The translations under genes and the position numbers were made by a program. From NCBI GenBank assembly GCA_023411715.1, contig JAEYOM010000197.1, forward strand, positions 1 through 6,800: 6,800 nucleotides of DNA, given 5' to 3'. The notes under the pieces were generated by a model. That model was not told where the DNA came from and did no database searches. It worked only from the letters and a program-made list of their open reading frames with translations. Within the stretch, counting starts at the first letter, position 1. Each line of letters starts with the position of its first letter. Shown here one piece after another: positions 1-5,008 of this stretch. The stretch comes from Bacillota bacterium. Its GTDB lineage: Bacteria > Bacillota > Clostridia > Acetivibrionales > DTU013.

Positions 1-1557
1 TAAAACGAACGCCCTGCAGCCGTCAACGTCGATAAGCCTTTGCGAAGCCTCTCCTGCCGAAGCTGCTTCATCAGCATCGAGCATACGTCCGGTCTCGTCC
101 AGCAGCCCGGCATCCAGCAGCGCGGCAATAGCGTCTACGATTCCCGAACCGCAAATACCCGCAGGCTTAACATTGCCTATCACCGAACATGTAAAATCCG
201 GAGCAGGGCCCACGGAGTCTATCGCCCCCGTCACGCCGCCCATACCGTTCCTTATGTTCGCACCTTCGAACGCCGGTCCGGCAGCAGTAGAACAGGCAAG
301 CAGCCATTCGCGGCCGCCCAGTACTATTTCTCCATTCGTGCCAATGTCGACCAGCAGTGAAATACCGTCTTCTTCATAAATACCGCTCGATAATAATGCA
401 GCCACAATATCCCCGCCAATGTATGCCGAGACTCCCGGAAATACCACAACTTTTCCGCAGCGGTTAAATGGAAGCCCTATCTCCTTTGACGAAAGCCATA
501 TCGGTCCTGTCGTAACCGGTATGAAGGGAACCGCCGCTACACCCGCCGCGTCTAGTCCCAGCAGTAGATGCAGCATCGTAGTATTGCCCGCGAAAACCGC
601 GGTATAGATATCGTCCTTGCTGATCCCCGCACTTGCCGCCATTTCGGCTGCAAGCCCGCCGATGCACTCTGTGATGAGCGACTGCAATTCAGCTCTGCCG
701 TTTTCGGACCGGATCGTATGATCTATCCTGGAGATCACGTCTGCGCCGTACTTACGCTGGGGATTTAGCGCTGAACCTGTTGAAACGCGTTTGCCGGAGG
801 CAAGGTCATACAGATAAGCCGCAACTGTCGTGGTACCTATGTCGACAGCCATCCCGAATATCCTGTCAGTTGTATCCCCGGGCTCCACTGCAGCCAGGCT
901 TCCGTTCGTTAAAACTGCCGTTATTTTGTAGCCGGAAACCTTTAAGATGCCGGGGAGTTCCTTCATCAGTTCCAAATTATCCGGTATGGCGAATAAGCCC
1001 AAACATCCCGCAACATCCGATAGCGCTTTTCCGGTCTTATCCGCGTCACTTTCAGTGTGGAGCCCCAGCGTCCCGAGCATTTCTTCCGGATTTGACCCCA
1101 GCGTTTCGAGCATTCTTTCCGGATTTGACCCCAGCGCTTCGAGCAATCTTTCAAGATCAGGCCTCTGATCCTCCAGAGACGGCGGCTCGAGTTCGATGTA
1201 CCGCTTTTGTACGATAGGTTCGGGCGATATGCTTCTCATTTTCCCCGCAGTGATTATCGAAGCATCCCGCATATCTCCCTCGGCGTATACGTCCAGATCG
1301 GATGAAACGTGCGTATAGCAGGCCAAACGATAGCCTTTTTCGAGCTTTCCGGCACCGAGCAGCGATTTCTCCCTATCCGAAGGCGTTTTCAAATCTCCCT
1401 CGACTCTGACCGCACATTTACCGCACGTACCTTTACCTGCGCACGGCGTGTTCATAACTACTCCGCTGTTCTGCAGCAGCCGGAACAGATCGGCGCCTTC
1501 CCCGGCTGTTAACATTTTTTCAGTATCATTTATATGTAGTTTTATCGTGTACCGCAT
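1..1557 (-). CDS. RACo-like corrinoid activation protein ([2Fe-2S] ferredoxin domain plus ASKHA ATPase), partial, C-terminus beyond the left edge
   Basis: The frame is open from ATG 1555-1557 to position 1 (519 codons, no stop). An N-terminal [2Fe-2S] ferredoxin domain (about residues 1-95) has Cys39, Cys45, Cys48 and Cys80 in the plant-type C-x5-C-x2-C...C pattern. A linker/middle region (about 96-230) follows. The ASKHA ATPase part has VDIGTTTVAAYLYDL at 238-252, NPQRKYGADVISRI at 265-278, AGNTTMLHLLLG at 323-334, a second phosphate motif VDIGTNGE at 403-410, STAAGPAFEGANIRNGMGG at 423-441 and GICGSGIVDAI at 467-477. This is the order of the RACo/DUF4445 family, cytoplasmic proteins that couple ATP hydrolysis to reduction of Co(II) corrinoid proteins to active Co(I). 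Members are usually a little over 600 residues, so roughly 100 are missing. The gene starts 21 bases after cobT, so the two are probably one operon. The exact partner protein cannot be told from this window. An 11-residue repeat lies at 133-165. Confidence 0.9.
   Translation of the reverse strand, partial: MRYTIKLHINDTEKMLTAGEGADLFRLLQNSGVVMNTPCAGKGTCGKCAVRVEGDLKTPSDREKSLLGAGKLEKGYRLACYTHVSSDLDVYAEGDMRDASIITAGKMRSISPEPIVQKRYIELEPPSLEDQRPDLERLLEALGSNPERMLETLGSNPEEMLGTLGLHTESDADKTGKALSDVAGCLGLFAIPDNLELMKELPGILKVSGYKITAVLTNGSLAAVEPGDTTDRIFGMAVDIGTTTVAAYLYDLASGKRVSTGSALNPQRKYGADVISRIDHTIRSENGRAELQSLITECIGGLAAEMAASAGISKDDIYTAVFAGNTTMLHLLLGLDAAGVAAVPFIPVTTGPIWLSSKEIGLPFNRCGKVVVFPGVSAYIGGDIVAALLSSGIYEEDGISLLVDIGTNGEIVLGGREWLLACSTAAGPAFEGANIRNGMGGVTGAIDSVGPAPDFTCSVIGNVKPAGICGSGIVDAIAALLDAGLLDETGRMLDADEAASAGEASQRLIDVDGCRAFVL
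1063..1161 (-). repeat. Three tandem 33-bp units inside the RACo-like gene
   Basis: Units lie at 1063-1095, 1096-1128 and 1129-1161. The first two differ at 4 of 33 positions, and the second and third at 7 of 33. Because 33 is a multiple of three, the repeat keeps frame and encodes three 11-residue units (residues 133-143, 144-154, 155-165). The later two begin SNPE and end TLG; the first reads PDLERLLEALG. It lies between the ferredoxin domain and the ASKHA domain, where the family has its linker/middle domain. The unit nearest the protein N-terminus is the most diverged and looks ancestral, since it continues an ordinary family-like stretch (PPSLEDQRPDLERLL). Confidence 0.9.
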
Positions 1558-1561
1558 GGTG

Positions 1562-1567
1562 ACCTCC
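1562..1567 (-). promoter_or_regulatory. Ribosome binding site of the RACo-like gene
   Basis: On the minus strand GGAGGT sits 4 bases before the ATG at 1555-1557, inside the 21-base gap after the cobT stop. It is close to a perfect Shine-Dalgarno. It fixes the start of the RACo-like gene and indicates independent, efficient translation from a shared cobT transcript. Confidence 0.8.
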
Positions 1568-1578
1568 GAAGGCTTGTC

Positions 1579-2637
1579 CTATTCAAGCGGCTTATACTGC
1601 TCTATCAGGGCGTCGCCGAACGTACCCATCCTGTTATAGGCTGCAAAGGCCGCATCGATTATGTGGAATGCCACTGCTGCGCCTGTTCCCTCTCCCAGCC
1701 TCATACCAAGCATCAGTAAGGGTTCCAGTCCTATCGCGTCCAGAACAGCTCTGCTTCCCGGTTCAGCCGACCCATGCGACGCGATCATATACTCCCTTGC
1801 CTCAGGCTTGAGCATATATGCGATCAACGCCGCTACCGAGGCAATAAACCCGTCGATGAAAATCGGTCTCCTCAGCGCCGCGGCGCCCAGAAAGCAGCCC
1901 GTCAGCCCGGCAATATCAAAGCCCCCGAGCTTTTCCAGGACTTCGATCGGATCATTGCGGTCCGGTTTGTTAATAGCGATAGACTTTTTTATTACTTCCG
2001 TTTTACGTTGAAGCCCCGCATCTGTAAGTCCTGAACCGCGGCCCACCACTTCTTCGACAGTTTTGCCAGTAATAACGGCAGTAACCGCGCTGCTTGTCGT
2101 AGTATTGCCGATACCCATCTCACCGGTGCCGAATAGCTGGACGCCATTATGTACAAGGCCTGACACCGTCTCTATTCCTGTTTCGATAGCCCTCACGGCT
2201 TCTCCCCGGGTCATTGCAGGCCCTTTGGCAATATTCCAGGTACCTCGCCGTATTTTTCTGTCGACGATACCCGCGCATCCAAGCTCGGCGTCGACCCCGA
2301 CATCTACGATATGGATATCCGCACCTGCGTTTTTACCCAGGACGCAGACACCCGTTATGCCTCTCGTAAAATTTTCGGTTACGGACGCCGTTACGGATTT
2401 CGGGCAGGAGCTTACGCCTTCTTCCACGACTCCGTTATCAGCGCACATTATCACGATAGTTTTTTTATCGATGCACGGCCTGACCTGCCCGGTTATGCCT
2501 GCGACCTGTCTGACCAGGTCCTCCAGTCTGCCAAGGCTTCCCAGAGGCTTCGTAAGGCTGTCAAGACGCGACTGCGCTGCCTTCTGGGCATTTTTGTCCA
2601 GCCCCGTGATTTTTTCAAGTGTATCTTTGAGTAACAT
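1579..2637 (-). CDS. cobT: Nicotinate-nucleotide--dimethylbenzimidazole phosphoribosyltransferase (CobT)
   Basis: The protein has 352 residues, the normal size for CobT (the Salmonella enzyme has 356). CobT moves the phosphoribosyl group of nicotinate mononucleotide onto dimethylbenzimidazole or a related base. This gives alpha-ribazole 5'-phosphate, the lower-ligand precursor for nucleotide-loop assembly of cobalamin and other cobamides, in the cytoplasm. Visible family motifs are LTKPLGSLGRLE at 28-39, CADNGV at 65-70, GTGEMGIGNTTT at 170-181, RGSGL at 200-204, FIDGFI at 260-265, SHGSAEPGS at 287-295 and RLGEGTGAA at 313-321. Glu316 in the last motif matches the catalytic glutamate (Glu317 in Salmonella); Glu173 and Lys212 also fall in conserved positions. 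The ATG at 2635-2637 is preceded by GGAGA (2643-2647). The RACo-like gene follows after 21 bases. I see no cobalamin riboswitch in the 193-base leader. The base actually used as substrate cannot be told from the sequence. Confidence 0.97.
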   Translation of the reverse strand: MLLKDTLEKITGLDKNAQKAAQSRLDSLTKPLGSLGRLEDLVRQVAGITGQVRPCIDKKTIVIMCADNGVVEEGVSSCPKSVTASVTENFTRGITGVCVLGKNAGADIHIVDVGVDAELGCAGIVDRKIRRGTWNIAKGPAMTRGEAVRAIETGIETVSGLVHNGVQLFGTGEMGIGNTTTSSAVTAVITGKTVEEVVGRGSGLTDAGLQRKTEVIKKSIAINKPDRNDPIEVLEKLGGFDIAGLTGCFLGAAALRRPIFIDGFIASVAALIAYMLKPEAREYMIASHGSAEPGSRAVLDAIGLEPLLMLGMRLGEGTGAAVAFHIIDAAFAAYNRMGTFGDALIEQYKPLE

Positions 2638-2642
2638 AATCT

Positions 2643-2647
2643 TCTCC
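2643..2647 (-). promoter_or_regulatory. Ribosome binding site of cobT
   Basis: GGAGA on the minus strand lies 5 bases upstream of the cobT ATG (2635-2637). It supports this start over the out-of-frame upstream ATG at 2679-2681. Confidence 0.7.
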
Positions 2648-2676
2648 GATTTATCAGTATACTCAAGTACTTACCA

Positions 2677-2690
2677 TTCATATATATGAA
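2677..2690. repeat. Perfect 14-bp AT-rich palindrome in the cobT leader
   Basis: TTCATATATATGAA is its own reverse complement and lies 40-53 bases upstream of the cobT start. It could be a repressor or activator site or part of an AT-rich promoter region. Short AT palindromes also arise by chance, so the functional reading is weak. Confidence 0.35.
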
Positions 2691-2751
2691 AAAGGGACGT
2701 TTTATCCGTTAATTGATCCAACGCCCTATTCTCCAGGAGTTTTACCGAATT

Positions 2752-2766
2752 ACCGACCTTGTCGGT
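2752..2766 (-). other. Short hairpin (6-bp stem, 3-base loop) between the zinc-ribbon gene and cobT
   Basis: ACCGAC (2752-2757) and GTCGGT (2761-2766) are perfect inverted repeats around a 3-base loop. On the minus-strand transcript the hairpin lies in the gap between the zinc-ribbon gene and cobT. No run of U follows it in either direction, so it is not a canonical intrinsic terminator. On the minus strand the right arm is followed by a second TCGGTAA-like copy (TCGGTAATTCGGTAA), so an alternative fold is possible. Confidence 0.4.
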
Positions 2767-2772
2767 CCTTAT

Positions 2773-2801
2773 AGCTTTTCCTTGCAGCTTTTCCTTGCAG
2801 C
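2773..2801. repeat. Tandem 13-bp direct repeat in the zinc-ribbon/cobT intergenic region
   Basis: The unit AGCTTTTCCTTGC occurs exactly twice in tandem (2773-2785 and 2786-2798), followed by AGC, the start of a third unit. It is non-coding. It looks like a recent slippage duplication; read on the minus strand each unit contains the purine-rich AAGGAAAAGC. Confidence 0.8.
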
Positions 2802-2831
2802 ATTTTGCGCCAATGCGCGCGTCTGCCCAAC

Positions 2832-3254
2832 CTAATCATTGTCCTGCGGCGTATCCTCCGGTTTGCCCTGCGTTTCCTGCACTACCGGCATTTCCTGTTT
2901 CTTACCGCACTTGTAGCAGTAGACCATATCGACGTCGAGCTCCATACCGCAATTCGGGCAGGCCTTTACGTTTTTGAGTTCCAGTATTTTTTCCCTCATG
3001 TCGTCGATATTGCCGATTATCTCATCTATCCTGGTGCAATGCTCAAGCAGCTTTTCCCCTACAATCTTTCCCTCGGCATAATCCTCGTAGAGTTGCTTTC
3101 CCATCTCTGTATATATCTTCCTGATTTTTTCCTCTTCGGCATTGATGCTCATATTCAGCCTGGTAACCTCAACAACATTGCCCGACTTTTTAGCGGCAGC
3201 CTTGGCTGTATCTGTCACCTTCCTGGTTACTTTGTCCAGCACCGACACGCTCAT
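2832..3254 (-). CDS. Small zinc-ribbon protein of unknown function
   Basis: The protein is 140 residues from the ATG at 3252-3254, in this numbering. Near the C-terminus CPNC and CYKC form a C-x2-C-x10-C-x2-C zinc ribbon (Cys99, Cys102, Cys113, Cys116), followed by an acidic, proline-containing tail. The N-terminal stretch is basic and Ala/Lys-rich and leads into a long charged helix (about residues 36-94) that looks like a coiled coil. There is no signal peptide or membrane segment. Similar small coiled-coil plus zinc-ribbon proteins are common hypothetical proteins in Clostridia; I do not know a function. The start is uncertain. An in-frame ATG lies 12 bases further upstream (3264-3266), while the only strong Shine-Dalgarno (AGGAG) is just 2 bases before the chosen ATG and 8 bases before an in-frame GTG (3246-3248), which may be the true start. 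It is transcribed away from gltX. Confidence 0.8.
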   Translation of the reverse strand: MSVSVLDKVTRKVTDTAKAAAKKSGNVVEVTRLNMSINAEEEKIRKIYTEMGKQLYEDYAEGKIVGEKLLEHCTRIDEIIGNIDDMREKILELKNVKACPNCGMELDVDMVYCYKCGKKQEMPVVQETQGKPEDTPQDND

Positions 3255-3256
3255 CT

Positions 3257-3261
3257 CTCCT
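3257..3261 (-). promoter_or_regulatory. Shine-Dalgarno that bears on the start of the zinc-ribbon gene
   Basis: AGGAG on the minus strand precedes the ATG at 3252-3254 by only 2 bases and the in-frame GTG at 3246-3248 by 8 bases. The spacing favours the GTG. The furthest upstream ATG (3264-3266) has only a weak AGG before it. Confidence 0.5.
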
Positions 3262-3288
3262 TTCATCGGAATGACCTGTTACATTACT

Positions 3289-3317
3289 ATATTATTCCAC
3301 TCAATTCCCAAATACAA
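3289..3317 (-). promoter_or_regulatory. Weak candidate promoter for the zinc-ribbon gene
   Basis: On the minus strand TTGTAT (3312-3317) and TAATAT (3289-3294) are 17 bases apart, in an AT-rich stretch a few tens of bases upstream of the gene. Only about half of the consensus bases match, so the spacing and position carry most of the argument. Confidence 0.3.
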
Positions 3318-3327
3318 TATGAATTTG

Positions 3328-3342
3328 AATGCACCTTGCATT
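3328..3342. repeat. 15-bp inverted repeat upstream of the gltX promoter
   Basis: AATGCA (3328-3333) and TGCATT (3337-3342) flank CCT. The element ends 12 bases before the -35 box of the gltX promoter and lies in the divergent region, so it could be a protein binding site. The arms are only 6 bp, so chance is a real alternative. Confidence 0.3.
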
Positions 3343-3354
3343 TTGCCCTGTTTC

Positions 3355-3383
3355 TTGACTAATATTATAGTAAATAATATAAT
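3355..3383 (+). promoter_or_regulatory. Sigma-A/sigma-70-type promoter of gltX
   Basis: TTGACT (3355-3360) and a perfect TATAAT (3378-3383) are separated by exactly 17 bases, with an A/T-only spacer apart from one G. Transcription should start near 3390, giving a leader of about 50 bases before the gltX ATG. It probably drives both gltX and glnS. Confidence 0.85.
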
Positions 3384-3398
3384 CAAAAGAAAAATCTG

Positions 3399-3417
3399 CG
3401 CAAACACAGTGTTTGCG
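3399..3417. promoter_or_regulatory. Perfect 19-bp palindrome in the gltX leader (operator or leader hairpin)
   Basis: CGCAAACAC (3399-3407) and GTGTTTGCG (3409-3417) are perfect 9-bp inverted repeats around a single A. The site lies about 10-28 bases after the predicted transcription start and ends 8 bases before the Shine-Dalgarno. As DNA it has the shape of a dimeric repressor site; as RNA it can form a 7-bp stem with a 5-base loop. No U-run follows, so it is not a terminator. The CGCAAAC half-site resembles LacI-family half-sites, but the centre is wider than in the PurR operator; no regulator is assigned. Confidence 0.65.
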
Positions 3418-3424
3418 GTCGAAG

Positions 3425-3430
3425 AAGGAG
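3425..3430 (+). promoter_or_regulatory. Ribosome binding site of gltX
   Basis: AAGGAG lies 10 bases upstream of the ATG at 3441-3443, with a further GAGG closer in (3432-3435). Together they support this start, which also matches the usual N-terminus of the family (an R-x-R-F-A-P-S-P-T-G motif within the first 15 residues). Confidence 0.65.
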
Positions 3431-3440
3431 AGAGGCGGCT

Positions 3441-4904
3441 ATGGCGGGAGAAATCAGGACCAGGTTCGCACCAAGTCCTACGGGCTACATGCATATCGGT
3501 AACTTGCGCACAGCTCTTTACGAATACCTCATTGCAAAAGGGAACAATGGAAAATTCATTCTTAGAATAGAAGATACCGATCAGGAACGCTATGTTGAAG
3601 GTGCTACCGACGTCATATATAAAACTCTCGATATGGCCGGTCTAAAGCATGATGAAGGCCCAGACATCGGCGGGTCGTGCGGTCCCTACATACAAAGCGA
3701 GCGCAAGGGCTCTTATATGGAGTATGCAAAAAAGCTTGTCGATATAGGCGCGGCTTATTACTGCTTCTGCTCGAAGGAGCGCCTCGCCGCCGTAAAAGAG
3801 GAGATCGAGAAGAACGGCGGAACATACAGGTATGACAGACACTGTCTGGGATTGAGCAAGGAAGAGATAGATACAAAGCTTGCCGTGGGAGAGCCTTTCG
3901 TCATCCGGCAAAAAATGCCTGATGCAGGAAGCACGAGCTTCGAGGACGCCGTTTACGGCACCATAACAGTTGACAACAGCGAGCTTGAGGATCAGGTGCT
4001 CATTAAGTCGGACGGACTTCCTACATATAATTTTGCAAACGTTGTAGACGATCATCTGATGAAGATTACCCATGTCGTAAGAGGCAATGAGTATCTTTCC
4101 TCCACGCCCAAGTACAACCTGCTGTATCAGGCCTTCGGCTGGGACATACCGACGTACATCCACGTATCGACCATAATCAAGCCCGATGGCCGCAAGATGT
4201 CCAAGCGAAGCGGCGATCCATCGTTCGAGGATCTGATCTCGCAGGGCTATCTTGTCGAGGCAGTGATAAATTACGTAGCGCTGCTCGGCTGGAGTCCCGG
4301 GACGACACAGGAGATATTCTCTCTGAAAGAACTCGAGCAGGCCTTCGACATCCACGGAATAAGCAAATCGCCGGCAGTGTTCGATATAAACAAGCTCAAC
4401 TGGATGAACGGCGAGTATGTAAGAAATATGACCGCCGAGCAGTTTCATGCCGTTGCAAGCCCTTATTACAGCGAGGCGCTTAAATCCTCCGGCATCGACA
4501 CCTTCAAGGTCAGCAAGCTGCTGCAGCCAAGAACCGAGGTCCTGACCGCCATACCGGGCATTATAGATTTCTTTGAAAGCCTGCCGGAATACGATATAGC
4601 CATGTATGAACATAAAAAGATGAAAACCGACACCGCAAATTCGCTGACGGGGCTGGAAGCAGTCCTTCCGGTACTTGAAGGCGTTACAGCCTGGGACAAC
4701 GACACTTTGTACAGCACTCTAACAGAACTTGCCCAAAACCTTGGCGTAAAAAACAGCCAGATACTCTGGCCAATCAGAACCGCACTCTCGGGAAAGGACG
4801 TTACTCCCGGAGGCGCTACTGAGCTTGCCGAGATTCTGGGCAAGGAAGAGTCCGTACGCAGGATAAAAACCGGTATAGAGAAACTAATGGAGTTGCAGAA
4901 ATAG
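3441..4904 (+). CDS. gltX: Glutamyl-tRNA synthetase (GluRS)
   Basis: The protein has 487 residues, a normal bacterial GluRS length. It is a cytoplasmic class I synthetase that attaches glutamate to tRNA-Glu using ATP. The catalytic domain (about 1-325) has RFAPSPTGYMHIGN at 8-21, with the HIGH signature as HIGN (18-21), LRIEDTD at 41-47, a stem-contact-fold zinc site with Cys108, Cys110 and Cys135 (C-F-C ... R-Y-D-R-H-C), DGLPTYNFANVVDDH at 191-205, HVVRGNEYLSSTP at 211-223, and the KMSKS signature as KMSKR (252-256). The helical anticodon-binding domain covers about 326-487. Because a GlnRS is encoded right behind it, this enzyme is probably discriminating (tRNA-Glu only); that is inference. 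It has a strong promoter and a palindromic leader element upstream. The last codons and the stop form one arm of a stem-loop. Confidence 0.98.
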   Translation: MAGEIRTRFAPSPTGYMHIGNLRTALYEYLIAKGNNGKFILRIEDTDQERYVEGATDVIYKTLDMAGLKHDEGPDIGGSCGPYIQSERKGSYMEYAKKLVDIGAAYYCFCSKERLAAVKEEIEKNGGTYRYDRHCLGLSKEEIDTKLAVGEPFVIRQKMPDAGSTSFEDAVYGTITVDNSELEDQVLIKSDGLPTYNFANVVDDHLMKITHVVRGNEYLSSTPKYNLLYQAFGWDIPTYIHVSTIIKPDGRKMSKRSGDPSFEDLISQGYLVEAVINYVALLGWSPGTTQEIFSLKELEQAFDIHGISKSPAVFDINKLNWMNGEYVRNMTAEQFHAVASPYYSEALKSSGIDTFKVSKLLQPRTEVLTAIPGIIDFFESLPEYDIAMYEHKKMKTDTANSLTGLEAVLPVLEGVTAWDNDTLYSTLTELAQNLGVKNSQILWPIRTALSGKDVTPGGATELAEILGKEESVRRIKTGIEKLMELQK

Positions 4905-4930
4905 CACAAGTGAAAAATAATTTCTGCAAC
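4892..4930 (+). other. Stem-loop across the gltX stop codon (11-bp perfect arms)
   Basis: GTTGCAGAAAT (4892-4902) and ATTTCTGCAAC (4920-4930) are perfect reverse complements around a 17-base loop. The left arm covers the last gltX codons and the first base of the TAG stop. No U-run follows the right arm, so it is not a standard terminator. It could be an RNA processing or stability element that sets different gltX and glnS mRNA levels. Confidence 0.6.
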
Positions 4931-4994
4931 GAAATCAAGGTAATATAAGTGCAAGAAAGCTTAATGTGCCGGTACTTTTTCGCATTATATCCAG

Positions 4995-5000
4995 AAAGGA
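4995..5000 (+). promoter_or_regulatory. Ribosome binding site that sets the glnS start
   Basis: AAAGGA lies 8 bases before the ATG at 5009-5011. The frame is open further upstream to a GTG at 4949, but that codon has no comparable site, and the extra 20 residues have no counterpart in GlnRS. The ATG at 5009 is therefore the better start. Confidence 0.7.
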
Positions 5001-5008
5001 AAAATGAC

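Larger units (their letters stand above)
2638..2831 (-). other. 194-base non-coding gap upstream of cobT
   Basis: This gap holds the 13-bp tandem repeat, the ACCGAC/GTCGGT hairpin, the 14-bp palindrome and the cobT ribosome binding site. I find no convincing sigma-A promoter on the minus strand, no intrinsic terminator after the zinc-ribbon gene, and no B12-box-like sequence. cobT may therefore be read from an upstream start or from a promoter I do not recognise. Confidence 0.5.

Noticed and set aside
464..667. A 67-codon minus-strand frame inside the RACo-like gene, hinting at a frameshift
   Set aside because: The main frame from 1557 to 1 is continuous through this stretch and keeps the family motifs on both sides, so there is no frameshift. 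The short frame is a shadow.
780..1217. A 145-codon plus-strand frame with a repeated PDLTPA segment
   Set aside because: The repeat is the 33-bp triplication of the RACo-like gene read on the opposite strand. The real frame is the minus-strand one with ferredoxin and ASKHA motifs.
2063..2689. A 208-codon open frame on the plus strand, opposite cobT
   Set aside because: It is antisense to a complete CobT with catalytic residues in place. The translation is Ser/Pro/Thr-rich with no domain, typical of an antisense frame.
2783..2820. Intrinsic terminator after the zinc-ribbon gene
   Set aside because: GCATT/AATGC can form a 5-bp stem with a 7-base loop, but on the minus strand no U-run follows it.
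2638..2831. Possible cobalamin riboswitch or sigma-A promoter for cobT
   Set aside because: No B12-box-like sequence was seen. The best promoter-like pairs on the minus strand (for example TTAACG followed by CATATA) match consensus poorly, and the TATACT at 2656-2661 would start the RNA too close to the ribosome binding site.
3642..4613. A 323-codon open frame on the minus strand, inside gltX
   Set aside because: It lies wholly antisense to a clear GluRS gene with intact motifs. Its translation shows no recognisable domain, and no good ribosome binding site argues for it. It is a shadow of gltX codon use.
4949..5008. A 20-residue N-terminal extension of GlnRS from the GTG at 4949
   Set aside because: The GTG has no good Shine-Dalgarno, the extra residues do not match the family, and the ATG at 5009 has AAAGGA at 8 bases.
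4931..5008. A separate promoter for glnS
   Set aside because: TATAAG (4944-4949) and ATTATA-like sequences occur, but none has a recognisable -35 box at proper spacing. Read-through from the gltX promoter is simpler.
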